From: Leptolyngbya sp. FACHB-60
GTDB taxonomy: Bacteria; Cyanobacteriota; Cyanobacteriia; Phormidesmidales; Phormidesmidaceae
Assembly: GCF_014695775.1 (NCBI RefSeq)
Contig: NZ_JACJOX010000036.1
Coordinates: 1-64,000, forward strand
Length of the DNA: 64,000 nucleotides
Reading direction: 5' to 3'
Shown here piece after piece: positions 28,237 to 37,051 of the stretch (the stretch's first letter is position 1; each line of letters starts with the position of its first letter). Made by a program: the position numbers and the translations under genes. The notes below the pieces were generated by a model, which searched no databases, was not told the DNA's origin, and was given only the letters and a program-made list of their open reading frames with translations.

Positions 28237-29940
28237 TTAATTCTGCCCCACAAACTCAATGCTGGCTAGATGCATCTTGCCCTGGGGAACCTGGTCAAAC
28301 ACCAGCTCTACACTTGTCAACGCTGCCAGATCTACACCTGAAAACTGCCCCAGGGAAATGCGCAGGGCGCTGGGATAGAGGGGTGCCGTGTTGCCGTGGG
28401 TAGGGTCAGCCTCAAACTGCCTTAAAGCAGGCACCGTCGAGAGAATTTCGACCCGCGCCGCCCCTCCTTGACTATCGCGCAGCACCACCGCAAACACCGG
28501 CTGCCCCTGGGGTATTGACCAGGATGGATCAGAAGCGAGACGCAGTTCAAGACTGGCAAAGCCGCCAACGTTGACGCCCTCCAACGGCACTTGCAGCGAC
28601 TCTGTAGCGGTCTCCCACCCCAGGGCAAGCAGGGTCGGAAAGTGAGGGTAGGGCCGCGAGGGCTGCTGGCAATCGGTTAGCGACTCGCAGAACGTCGCCT
28701 TTAGACCAGCAGTGAGAACTGCTGCTGGCGCATTCTCGGCCTCAAACACGGTGTAGCGCTGGGCATTGGGAGCCACGAGAGCGGTAAGTACCGGCTGTTC
28801 AAACAGCTCCGCTGGGGCCACTCGGTTGGGAGCCATGCCCACCTCAGCGAGGTTGGCCTGCCCAGGAGCAGCCCAGACGGTGCCCAAAAACGCCTGGGTA
28901 TATTGGGCCAGAAAACCTTCTTGGGCCACCCGCGACAGGCGATCGCGCGATCGCTGAGGGTTGCACAACGGCCCATTGTTGGGTCTGCGGTAATAGTCAT
29001 CTTCCGCCACGGCAGCGTTGAAATAGTTGTGGTTGGCCCCCGCCAGCAGAATTCCTACCATCGGCGTTGTGCGGGGCTGCTGGCGAGCGATGTCGACATA
29101 GTAGAGGCTGCTGAAGTCAAAAATGTCGCGATCGCACCCTCCAGCGATCACCGCCGTCGGCACATCCGGCAGCTGGTAGGCGTCGGGGCGCTGGGCGATG
29201 GGGTAGCTACGAGTAGGGCTGATCAGCACTAGAGCCGACGGGCGAAGGCTAGAGGCGATTTTGTCCTCGCTACCAAACCGCTGCAAGGTGCTAAGAGCCG
29301 CCGCGCCGCCGCCCATAGAGTGACCTACCATCGCCAGACGAGCTAGGTCAACTCGCCCCGTTAAAGGCACCCCAAAATCAGAGGTATCTCCGTGGTGAGC
29401 CATAGCTAGGCGGGTGAGGTGGGCGTCAATAATTTGGCCGCTGCGCTGATCAGCAAAGTCGTTGCGGGTGTCGGCGGTGGCCCCATAGGTTTCGCTAAAG
29501 GCCGCATTTAGATTAGGAATCAGCACACCGTAGCCAGCTTCAGCCAGGGCCTGGGCCAAGTAGGCAAAGCCCAGATCAAAGCGAGGTTCAGGGTCACAGG
29601 GCCACTGGCTAGTGGTCTCGGGCTGAAAGTGGCACCCGGCATGGCGACCGTGGAGCACCACAACCCAGGGAATAGGGGAATTGCCAGGGGGAAGGGCGAT
29701 CGCCCCCGTGAGCGCCAGCGGCATGGTGTCAATGTTCGTCCCACTCTGGGCCAGACTAGCCATACCCAAATCGTAGGATTTCACCAGAGGAAAATCTGCC
29801 AAATCGGGGGTGATGGCAGTCGCCGGCGGGGGCAAAAGCGCCAGGCCCGCTACCGGCATTCCCCCCAAGCTCAGCGCCAGCGTAAGGATTACCAGAGCTA
29901 GAAACTTTCTGCCATCTCTGATTGATCTAAGTAGGGGCAC
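28237..29940 (-). CDS. Exported alpha/beta hydrolase (lipase/chlorophyllase-like)
   Basis: About 567 residues, start uncertain. The frame is open to 30240 but that would read through the M15 gene, so the GTG at 29940, which lies inside a 28-bp palindrome, or one slightly upstream is proposed. A hydrophobic signal segment (KFLALVILTLALSLGG) follows. The hydrolase fold has WVVVLHGRHAG (oxyanion region), the nucleophile elbow GHSMGGGAA, an Asp in GGCDRD and a His in GANHNYF, as in PAF-acetylhydrolase or chlorophyllase-type enzymes. The C-terminal 200 residues are an extra beta-rich domain. Secretion to the envelope is likely. Confidence 0.82.
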   Translation of the reverse strand: MPLLRSIRDGRKFLALVILTLALSLGGMPVAGLALLPPPATAITPDLADFPLVKSYDLGMASLAQSGTNIDTMPLALTGAIALPPGNSPIPWVVVLHGRHAGCHFQPETTSQWPCDPEPRFDLGFAYLAQALAEAGYGVLIPNLNAAFSETYGATADTRNDFADQRSGQIIDAHLTRLAMAHHGDTSDFGVPLTGRVDLARLAMVGHSMGGGAAALSTLQRFGSEDKIASSLRPSALVLISPTRSYPIAQRPDAYQLPDVPTAVIAGGCDRDIFDFSSLYYVDIARQQPRTTPMVGILLAGANHNYFNAAVAEDDYYRRPNNGPLCNPQRSRDRLSRVAQEGFLAQYTQAFLGTVWAAPGQANLAEVGMAPNRVAPAELFEQPVLTALVAPNAQRYTVFEAENAPAAVLTAGLKATFCESLTDCQQPSRPYPHFPTLLALGWETATESLQVPLEGVNVGGFASLELRLASDPSWSIPQGQPVFAVVLRDSQGGAARVEILSTVPALRQFEADPTHGNTAPLYPSALRISLGQFSGVDLAALTSVELVFDQVPQGKMHLASIEFVGQN

Positions 29941-29958
29941 AGCATGCTGTGCCCCTAC
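29931..29958. repeat. 28-bp perfect palindrome at 5' end of hydrolase gene
   Basis: Halves GTAGGGGCACAGCA and TGCTGTGCCCCTAC are exact complements centred on GCATGC. On the minus strand it can be read as VGAQHAVPL in the hydrolase frame, the same phase in which the gltB copy is translated. Confidence 0.92.
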
Positions 29959-30026
29959 AAACCTTGGGTTGTAAATCGCAGATAATGCGCGGCGATTTAA
30001 AAAAGGATACCGGCATCGCAAAACAC

Positions 30027-30056
30027 CTCTGCGGTGAGGCTTCCCCCACCGCAGAG
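30027..30056 (-). terminator. Terminator hairpin of the M15 peptidase gene
   Basis: CTCTGCGGTG (30027-30036) pairs exactly with CACCGCAGAG (30047-30056). In the minus direction it lies 30 bases after the M15 stop and is followed by GTGTTTTGC, a short U-containing tail. Confidence 0.65.
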
Positions 30057-30085
30057 CCATCAAGACTCGCCGAACAGGCCCCAGC

Positions 30086-31636
30086 CTAGTAGCCGTAGCT
30101 CCAGCGGGCTCGGTAGCCCCGCACATCGATATGGGTAAACACCGACGAGCTAGCCAATCCACCCCGGTTGCCCCACCAGCCGTTGAGCCGCGCATACACA
30201 TCCGAGCACCGCACGCCGGGCACCACAAAGTCCACCGCATCGCCCGATAGGTGACGCGACATTGAGGCTCCGCCTACCGCCGCGTTGGTAGCAGGGTCGC
30301 GATACCAGGAATTGATTTTCAGCGGCTTATCGCCGTACATTTTGCGAATTTCTTCCATGGCGTCGGCCACTTTCAAAATGTTGTAGATCACGCCAGCGTT
30401 GGCGGGGCGACGGTAGGCCCCGGTAGAGCGGTTGACGTGCAGGGCTTCGCCCCAGGTAAAATTGCCCCGCACACCGTAGCGGTTTTTGGGCTGAATCGGG
30501 TCGTTGGAGTAATAAGTGCCCTTAAACCCAGGGAAGCTCAACGGCACGCCCCGATCGGCTGGATTGCTGGGCTGCCCTGGCCCTTGGTCACCGGGACGGT
30601 TGCCAATTTCAGTACCTGAAATTTGAATATCGGGCACGTAAGCGTACCAAGAGGTGCGGTTTTGAGGGCCGAGAAAAGCACCTTGCAGGGCCACCCGCAC
30701 ATGGTTGCTCTCGGGCTGAGCATAGGAATTTAGCAAAAAGACCGTGCCCTTTTTCACCAGCACCTTATCGGCGTCAGTGAGCTGACTAGCTTGCACTGGC
30801 CGAGCCTTAAAGATGGTGTCACCTGTCACCTCTAGTGTCTGACGATTGCCGTCTACCTTGGTGTCGAGGCTGTAGACATACCATTTGGTGTTGACTGCGG
30901 CACCCGCGATCGCATCGGCCAGTTCAACCTCGTAATGGTCGCCCGCCGCTGGCTTAAAGGCCAGCAGACTTAGCTGCGTGCCGTTTTTGACAAACACCTT
31001 TTGCGACTCGCTCAGCTGCGACGAAATTTTAGGCTCGGTTTTGAAAAGAGTGTCGCTGATCACCCGGAGCCGTACGCCAGTCAGCACATCAATATCTGGG
31101 GTGTAGACATACCAGGTGCGATTGGTTTTATCACCTAGAGTCGGTTCGAGCAGCTGCACCTGCCAGTGGTTTTTGCCCACGTCGATATAGTGCTGAATGT
31201 TAAAGGTCGTCCCGTTGGTGACCAGCACCTTTTCGGCATCGGTGAGATCATTGGCCAGCTTGGGCTGGAGCTTAAAATAGGTCGTGCTTTTGACCCGCAG
31301 CGCGAGGCTCTTGGCGGGCTCAGGGGCAGGTTCGCCGCCCGAGCCAGGTTCTGCGGGTAAGGTGTCACCGCCCGTCGGGAGTGGAGTTTCGCCTGCGGGC
31401 GGTAGGGTTTGCCCTTCCGTAGACCCAGCCTTCTCTGGTTCTAGCCCGCCGGTTCCTACCGACACCGTCATGGCTAGGGGCGAATCCGATCGCAAAAACC
31501 AGTCCCGCATGCCCTCCACATTCAGCACCCGCTCGTTGGGGTTGGCGGCAGAGGGGCGCTTCTGAATGCGGGAGATCCACTTGTTTCCCTGCATCAGGTA
31601 AAAAGCTTCATCGGTTTCCTTAACCCAGGTACCCAT
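30086..31636 (-). CDS. M15-family peptidase with SH3-like/beta repeats
   Basis: 516 residues. An N-terminal region (1-55) without signal peptide leads to a Pro/Gly/Glu linker. Three imperfect repeats of about 75 residues follow (TYFKLQPKLANDLTDAEKV, TLFKTEPKISSQLSESQKV, TIFKARPVQASQLTDADKV), each ending in a WYVY-type motif. A C-terminal peptidase M15 domain has zinc ligands SRHLSGDAVDF and FTHIDVRG, as in D,D-carboxypeptidases of the YcbK type. It should cut peptidoglycan stem peptides, but with no signal sequence the export route is unclear. Confidence 0.85.
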   Translation of the reverse strand: MGTWVKETDEAFYLMQGNKWISRIQKRPSAANPNERVLNVEGMRDWFLRSDSPLAMTVSVGTGGLEPEKAGSTEGQTLPPAGETPLPTGGDTLPAEPGSGGEPAPEPAKSLALRVKSTTYFKLQPKLANDLTDAEKVLVTNGTTFNIQHYIDVGKNHWQVQLLEPTLGDKTNRTWYVYTPDIDVLTGVRLRVISDTLFKTEPKISSQLSESQKVFVKNGTQLSLLAFKPAAGDHYEVELADAIAGAAVNTKWYVYSLDTKVDGNRQTLEVTGDTIFKARPVQASQLTDADKVLVKKGTVFLLNSYAQPESNHVRVALQGAFLGPQNRTSWYAYVPDIQISGTEIGNRPGDQGPGQPSNPADRGVPLSFPGFKGTYYSNDPIQPKNRYGVRGNFTWGEALHVNRSTGAYRRPANAGVIYNILKVADAMEEIRKMYGDKPLKINSWYRDPATNAAVGGASMSRHLSGDAVDFVVPGVRCSDVYARLNGWWGNRGGLASSSVFTHIDVRGYRARWSYGY

Positions 31637-31708
31637 GGTTTGACTCCCGTAGACACAGTGCAGTGCTGGCCCATGCAGAAATGGCCACCTAGCTATGAAT
31701 ATTAGAAT

Positions 31709-32521
31709 CTAAAAGCCGTTGTGGCGCAGTTTTGTCGCTAATACGCCAGGTTTGTTACCCAAAGCAGTTGCTGACGGTGCGCCAGGGGGGGATGCCCCAA
31801 AAATGTGGGCGCTCAAGTCGGTGCGCCCAGCCTCTAAGAACCCAAGAGACGATAGGTCTGGGGTAGCGTTGCCCCTCAGGTGGCCCCAGCTCTGGTAGAT
31901 CAGCGGCAGGGCGCTGCTGCCAATTAGCAGGGCGATCGCCAGACTCAAGGCCCCATCCACCCAAAACCAGTGAAACAGCGCCATACACAGCGCCCCCACA
32001 ATCACCCCCACCGAGCTCACCAGATCGGCCACCACATGCAAAAACGCCCCGCGCCGGTTCAGCGACTCATCGCCCTGGCCGTGCAGCAGCCAAACCCCAA
32101 ACCCGTTAATGCCCAGACCCACCAGAGCGGTTCCCAGCATTGGCCCGCTGACCAGGGCCACAGGTGGCGCACTCAGGTGCTGCCAGGCCTCTAGAGAAAT
32201 CAACCCCGCCATGGCTAGCAGCCCCAGGCCATTGACTAGAGCCGCGATCGCCTCCAGGCGCGGCTGCTCCGGTCGAGGCCGAGCCAGCGTCAGCCGAGTG
32301 AGCCAGCTGGCCGACAGTGCCAGGGCGATCGCCCCTGCATCGGTCAACATGTGCCCCGCATCTGACTGAAGCGCTAAGCTGTGGCTCTGGCTGCCCACCA
32401 GCCATTCCACCACCGCAAACCCCAGCACCACGCTGAGAAACAGGCCCAACCGCTGGCGATCGACGGCATCAAGATTACAGCGGCAGGCAACCGGTGATGT
32501 GGAACGAACCGAACAAATCAT
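31709..32521 (-). CDS. Cation diffusion facilitator, lacking the usual cytoplasmic domain
   Basis: 270 residues with six predicted membrane helices. The zinc-site motifs of CDF carriers are intact: HMLTDAG (helix 2) and HVVADLVSS (helix 5), both HxxxD. Normally a 90-residue cytoplasmic metallochaperone-like domain follows; here it stops after LRGNATPDL and a 45-residue low-complexity tail replaces it, so the C-terminus seems to have been lost or overwritten. Zn/Cd-type cations are exported by relatives. Function may be reduced or altered. Confidence 0.82.
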   Translation of the reverse strand: MICSVRSTSPVACRCNLDAVDRQRLGLFLSVVLGFAVVEWLVGSQSHSLALQSDAGHMLTDAGAIALALSASWLTRLTLARPRPEQPRLEAIAALVNGLGLLAMAGLISLEAWQHLSAPPVALVSGPMLGTALVGLGINGFGVWLLHGQGDESLNRRGAFLHVVADLVSSVGVIVGALCMALFHWFWVDGALSLAIALLIGSSALPLIYQSWGHLRGNATPDLSSLGFLEAGRTDLSAHIFGASPPGAPSATALGNKPGVLATKLRHNGF

Positions 32522-32852
32522 AGGTAAACCGCAAGGCCAGAAGTTTTGTTAGATTTTGGCATGCCACCAGCATTCTGACGGCATTAGTAGACACTTTCCC
32601 GCTTCCCTATCTCCTCTACCCACATCCAAGGCTTGACTTTGGGATCCACTACCAAGAACAGATCGCATCTTCCGCCGATCGCGCCCGCAGCAGATGCGAT
32701 CGCACTTGATTGAACCCTGCCCTAAGACAGCAAGCCGCCCAGAGAAAATAGTAGAAGAGTGCAGAAGATTCTTCTCTCGACCTCTAGGCGGCAAAGGTAC
32801 CCTTAGACGACCTAGACTTAGGTGGGCATAGCTTTACCGTTGAATCTAGCCG
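32522..32852. other. Divergent intergenic region with a structured element
   Basis: Between the CDF gene and the histidine-phosphatase gene. GCCGCC-c-AGAG (32734-32744) pairs with CTCT-a-GGCGGC (32782-32792), and an inner AGAAG/CTTCT stem can form, a 59-base structure. Nothing else recognisable lies here. Confidence 0.4.
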
Positions 32853-33587
32853 ATGGCCGTTCTCAAACTGCTGCTTGTGCGTCACGGCCAGTCGGTGGGC
32901 AACACCGAGAGCCGCATGGAAGGATGCAGCTCTACCGGGCTAACCCCTCTAGGCGTGGAGCAGTCGCAACGGTTGGGCCAACATTTGGCAACTACCAATT
33001 GGCACCCTACCCACCTCTATTGCAGCCCCTTGGCACGCTCTACCGCCACTCTGGCAGAAATAGTCAAGGGATTACGGGAAGAGGCCCTTCAAGAGGTTAA
33101 CGGGCCAAATTCAGCTCCGCACGCTGCGATCGCAAACACGCCCAAGGCTGTGACCCTGCTGGACGACCTCAAAGAATATGACGCTGGAATTTTTACTGGC
33201 CTGACCTGGGCCGAAGCCCGCGATCGCCACCCCGACCTCTGCCACCAGCTCGAAACCAACCTCGACTGGCAGCCCATTCCCCAGGCCGAAACCCTAGAGC
33301 AGGGCCACGCTAGAGCCCTGCGGGTAGTGGATGGGCTGATCGATCGTCATTGCAACGGCGATCGCGTTCTCGTCATTGGCCACCACTGGATTTTGCAGCA
33401 TGTGATCGCTGGCCTGATGTGCTGCGATCGCGCTTGGGGTTTGCCCATGGCCAACACCGCCCTGTTTGAATTTTGGCTTGATCGCGATCGTTGGCCCCAA
33501 ACTGGCCCCAACCGTCTCAATAGCGAACTGTGGCGCATCAAACAATTCAACGCCACTCCCCACCTACACCATCCGCACGAACGTTAA
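32853..33587 (+). CDS. Histidine phosphatase family protein
   Basis: 244 residues with the catalytic phosphohistidine motif LVRHGQSVGN (8-17), SPLARSTATL, the acidic EYDAGIFTGLTW block and the second histidine in IGHHWILQH. It belongs to the phosphoglycerate-mutase-like branch that includes broad phosphatases and cobalamin phosphatase CobC-like enzymes. Substrate is not evident. It overlaps the convergent methyltransferase gene by four bases. Confidence 0.87.
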   Translation: MAVLKLLLVRHGQSVGNTESRMEGCSSTGLTPLGVEQSQRLGQHLATTNWHPTHLYCSPLARSTATLAEIVKGLREEALQEVNGPNSAPHAAIANTPKAVTLLDDLKEYDAGIFTGLTWAEARDRHPDLCHQLETNLDWQPIPQAETLEQGHARALRVVDGLIDRHCNGDRVLVIGHHWILQHVIAGLMCCDRAWGLPMANTALFEFWLDRDRWPQTGPNRLNSELWRIKQFNATPHLHHPHER

Positions 33588-34351
33588 CCCCACTCACCCA
33601 CCTGCTCGGCACCCCCCTTTACCGCCGTGCCGATATACATCACTCGCATATCCCCATCGAAGCGCGCCTCAAACTTGCCCGTCGTCTGATACAGCCGATA
33701 GGCCGCCACCACTTCCCTCACCGTGCTGCCAAACAGATTGAAGCCATCCATCCTCACCGCCCCAAAGCCCGCCTGGGCCAACATGGTGCGCAGCTCATCG
33801 GGGGTGATGAACTTCTCCCAGTCGTGAATACCCACCGGAATCTGGCGCAGGATGTTCTCTAGTAGCCAGATCATGACTAAGCGCGATCGGGCCGTGCGGT
33901 TGATCGTGTCAAAGCAAAACAACCCGCCAGGTCTCAGCACCCGGCTGATTTCCTGCACCGACTTCAGGGGGTCGGTCACGTGCTCTAACACATCCACACA
34001 GACCACCACATCAAAGGCAGCGGCCTCAAAGGGCAACGCTTCTGCCACGCCCCAGCGGTAGGTAATCGGCCAGCCCCCTGCTTCGGCATGGGCCTGGGCT
34101 GCCGCAATACAGCGGGCCGACTGGTCTAGCCCCCACACCTGTGCCTGCTGGTGAGCCAAAAACTCGCAGGTAAAGCCCCCGCCACAGCCTACATCCAGCA
34201 CCCTCAGCCCTTTCCAGTGGGGTATGACCCGATCAAAATATTTGAACCTGAGCGGGTTCAAGCGATTGAGCGGCGCAATGGTGGCGGTTTCATCCCACCA
34301 GTGGGCAGCCTGCTGATCGTAAAAAGCAAGGTTGTTGCGCTGTCGTCCCAA
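33584..34351 (-). CDS. UbiG-like class I SAM-dependent methyltransferase
   Basis: 255 residues with the SAM-binding loop LDVGCGGGF (48-56), the ECFD acidic strand, the VCVDVLEHV motif and LRPGGLFCFDTINRT, typical of UbiG (ubiquinone O-methyltransferase). Cyanobacteria make plastoquinone rather than ubiquinone, so the substrate is likely another quinone or metabolite. Start is TTG at 34351 because no in-frame ATG precedes YDQQAAHWW. Confidence 0.85.
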   Translation of the reverse strand: MGRQRNNLAFYDQQAAHWWDETATIAPLNRLNPLRFKYFDRVIPHWKGLRVLDVGCGGGFTCEFLAHQQAQVWGLDQSARCIAAAQAHAEAGGWPITYRWGVAEALPFEAAAFDVVVCVDVLEHVTDPLKSVQEISRVLRPGGLFCFDTINRTARSRLVMIWLLENILRQIPVGIHDWEKFITPDELRTMLAQAGFGAVRMDGFNLFGSTVREVVAAYRLYQTTGKFEARFDGDMRVMYIGTAVKGGAEQVGEWG

Positions 34352-34409
34352 AATTCTTTCCTAAAACTCCACTACCGGTATACAAAAACCGCGCTCACTA
34401 CAGGCATTT

Positions 34410-35399
34410 CTAGAAAAACTGAATCCGAGCATCCAAAATAAATGCATCCGTCAGCTGAGGCACACCCGCCGAACTGGCCGGTTGCAGGCGCAGACGCTGC
34501 TGCACTACGCAACTCACCAAATCATCCACTGCGCTGCTGCCCGTGCCCTGCACCAGCCGCACATTAGAAATCTCGCCGCTGGGCTCCACCCGAATCTGCA
34601 TTTGCACCGAGGCCGCCGAGATCCCCGCCAGCAGCGCATCTAGATTGGCAAATCCACAGCTTGAAGCCAAAGGCCGCATGGCAATGGCGCTGGTGTTCAA
34701 CAGCTGCGGAGCCGTTTCAGGAATATCCCTACCATTGGGGTCAAGGCGAAGACCCACCGGCACCACTTGGCCGCCCTGCCCCTCAGCCCCACCCGGTGCG
34801 GCATTCCCTGGGGGTGGTGAGGGTGGCGGCGCAACAGGAGACGGACTATCTACCCCAGGCTGGGCCTCTGCTACCGGCGATCGGCTGACCTCTGGCGCGG
34901 GCGAAATCGGTGGCTCTGGACGAGGGGAAACTGGAGCCTCCGGCGGCTGTGGCGTCACTGGCGCCGGGGTAGGCCGCGGGGCCGGAGCCACCGGCGGGCT
35001 ATCCGCTGGGGGGGCTGCTGGCGGCGGTGAGGAGACAGGTGGTTCTACCGGCTGAGGGGCTGGGGCAACCGACGGAGCCTCTGCCGGAGCGGTCTGCGTT
35101 ACTAGGGGTGTTGCGGCAGCCGCCAATGGATCCGCTGCTGCGATCGCGACGTCGGCTAAGGATGAGTCACCTGTGTCCGCAGACTGTCCGGAGGCAGTCT
35201 GATCAGCAGATAACTCCACCAGCTGAATCGGTAACGGAGCCATCTCGCCCTCGGGTAGCACAGGAGTTTGGATAGCCAGAGTGCGTACCATGCCCAAAGC
35301 GAGGCCGTGGGCCAGCACCGAGGCCACAGCGGCCACGGGCCACAGCGGTTTGGGGTCGCGGTGGCGGGCAAAGGTAGTCAAAAACGGAGAGTTGGCCAT
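34410..35399 (-). CDS. TonB-family energy transducer-like protein
   Basis: From ATG 35399 it has 329 residues: a membrane anchor (WPVAAVASVLAHGLALGMV, about 18-36), a long Pro/Ala-rich spacer (130 residues), and a C-terminal domain with MQIRVEPSGEISNVRLVQG and an LRLQPASS segment that match the TonB C-terminal fold. TonB passes proton-motive energy to outer-membrane receptors for siderophores or B12. No exbB/exbD or receptor gene is nearby. A longer frame to 35606 would overlap the divergent GNAT gene, so it is rejected. Confidence 0.85.
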   Translation of the reverse strand: MANSPFLTTFARHRDPKPLWPVAAVASVLAHGLALGMVRTLAIQTPVLPEGEMAPLPIQLVELSADQTASGQSADTGDSSLADVAIAAADPLAAAATPLVTQTAPAEAPSVAPAPQPVEPPVSSPPPAAPPADSPPVAPAPRPTPAPVTPQPPEAPVSPRPEPPISPAPEVSRSPVAEAQPGVDSPSPVAPPPSPPPGNAAPGGAEGQGGQVVPVGLRLDPNGRDIPETAPQLLNTSAIAMRPLASSCGFANLDALLAGISAASVQMQIRVEPSGEISNVRLVQGTGSSAVDDLVSCVVQQRLRLQPASSAGVPQLTDAFILDARIQFF

Positions 35400-35604
35400 A
35401 GCTAGCGATGCCCCCGCCAGGGCAGACCCAAAGACAGTGTCAGCGTTATCGAGCTGTAAAAAAGGATTCTCTAGATCGTACCCTCTGGGCAGGGGGAGAA
35501 GGGTATATTGACTGCTAAGGCGATGGCCAAACGTCCGGCTGAGTGCTGGGCACTCGCTCCGCGAAGGGCAGCGCTGGCAATAGTTGTGTTTGCCGCAGAG
35601 GCTC

Positions 35605-36219
35605 ATGGTACAGGCCGACCCAAATTCTCCCCCTCAGGCCCCAGCCGCACCCCAGCCGCACGTTCGCCCAGCCAGTCTGCGCGATCTCGACCGGCTTACC
35701 GATGTGCTCACTGCTAGCTTTTACGATCGCGACGGTTGGCGGCAGTGGGTCTATCCCTTCATTCGGCTCGGCATTTACGAAGATTTAAAGCAGCGGCTTA
35801 AGGCCCAGTCGCCTCGTTATGCTTGCCTGACCGCCATTGCCATACCCACCGCCGATTCCACGCCAACGAATGGCGAGGCCATTGCTGGTACTGTCGAAGC
35901 CTCTTTACGCCAGCCGTGGCCCTGGCAGGGCGATCGCCACGTCTACATTTCAAATCTGGCTGTAGATCAAACCTTCAGGCGGCAGGGCATTGCCCTCACC
36001 CTGCTGCGATCGTGTGAACAGGTGGCGCAACGGTGGGGCATCTGTGAACTACACCTCCACGTCATGGAAGACAACCTGGCGGCCCGAGCGCTTTACCGCA
36101 AGGCAGGATTTTCAGTGGTGCAGACCGAAGACTCACCAGCCTCGTGGCTAGGGCTACAGGCCCGTCGGCTGCTAATGCGCAAAACCCTACAGCCGCCGAC
36201 TCATTTAACCAAGCCCTAG
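35605..36219 (+). CDS. GNAT-family N-acetyltransferase
   Basis: 204 residues from ATG 35605, which follows GCAGAGG. Motif A of GNAT enzymes is VYISNLAVDQTFRRQGIA (acetyl-CoA pyrophosphate loop RRQGIA) and motif B includes LHLHVMEDNLAARALYRKAGF. The N-terminal ASLRDLDRLTDVLTASFYDR is also typical. It resembles the ribosomal-protein-like group but the acceptor is unknown. Confidence 0.88.
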   Translation: MVQADPNSPPQAPAAPQPHVRPASLRDLDRLTDVLTASFYDRDGWRQWVYPFIRLGIYEDLKQRLKAQSPRYACLTAIAIPTADSTPTNGEAIAGTVEASLRQPWPWQGDRHVYISNLAVDQTFRRQGIALTLLRSCEQVAQRWGICELHLHVMEDNLAARALYRKAGFSVVQTEDSPASWLGLQARRLLMRKTLQPPTHLTKP

Positions 36220-36406
36220 CCCAGCCGGACAACTTTACAGAAACATCAAGCTACAAGCAGAGAAATTTATCCCTACTTCAGCGCAGCTAAACACTTCATG
36301 GAGGGGCGAGTAGGCGTTTACCCTAGAATGAAGGCCTGGGAATCTAGTTAACCAGGGAACCCAAAGTAACCCAGACTGTAGCTAATCGAGCTGTTGTCGC
36401 TACTAT

Positions 36407-36991
36407 GTGACGGGGATGATCTCCAATTTTGAGCAGGATATTTCAGGGCCAGGATACGGGAGTTCTCTGCACTCCCCTGGGTTCTCTGCGGCATCTCCGC
36501 CTACGCGTCCCTACGCCGTCAGCTCAGTGAGCAGCCTTTCAACCCCATTTTTTGAGTCTGGCTTGCTGTCAGAAGAAGATGACATTCTGGCTAGAATTCG
36601 CGGCGGCGAACTGTGGGTCGTCAACAGCCGCCGTCGCAACGGCTTAATTATTCACAAAGAGTTTTACACCGAGTTCGCTGGCCCTGGTGCCGCTGTGGGC
36701 GGTGGCCTAGATGCCGACTGCCGAGCCGTGATTCCCCTGGGCAGCCTATCGCTGATTTCTCCCGAGTCGGCTGAGGCCCAGCAAAAAGCCCTCAAAATTC
36801 GCTTGCAGTGGGTGCGGCTCACCCAAAACTTTACCGATAAGCCGGTGCCCCTCGATCGCGCCCAGCTCATCCTCGAACAGTTTAAGAGCTACTTTGACCA
36901 AAGCATTGTTGATAAGGTGCCCGACGAAGCCTTTGCCCTGCTAGTGGGCGTGCTTCCCTATACCGTTCGCCGTGCCCGCGCCCTGGTGTAG
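36407..36991 (+). CDS. Conserved hypothetical protein (cyanobacterial)
   Basis: 194 residues (GTG start at 36407, or ATG at 36416). A Ser/Pro-rich N-terminal 50 residues precede an ordered region with GGELWVVNSRRRNGLIIHKEF, then LQWVRLTQNFTD and VPDEAFALLVGVLPYTVRRA. It has no signal peptide or membrane span. I do not recognise a family; the basic, aromatic composition would suit a nucleic-acid or structural role, but this is not evidence. Confidence 0.6.
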   Translation: MTGMISNFEQDISGPGYGSSLHSPGFSAASPPTRPYAVSSVSSLSTPFFESGLLSEEDDILARIRGGELWVVNSRRRNGLIIHKEFYTEFAGPGAAVGGGLDADCRAVIPLGSLSLISPESAEAQQKALKIRLQWVRLTQNFTDKPVPLDRAQLILEQFKSYFDQSIVDKVPDEAFALLVGVLPYTVRRARALV

Positions 36992-37051
36992 GGGCAAATG
37001 GCATTTGCCTAACCCTATTGAGCATGACAGACAGGATTTTGGCGGAGAACA

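Noticed and set aside
29959..30240. N-terminal extension of the hydrolase frame
   Set aside because: Runs through the M15 terminator and into that gene; Cys/Arg-rich and non-conserved.
35400..35606. Upstream extension of the TonB-like frame
   Set aside because: Overlaps the divergent GNAT gene and its promoter; the ATG at 35399 just before the membrane anchor is better.
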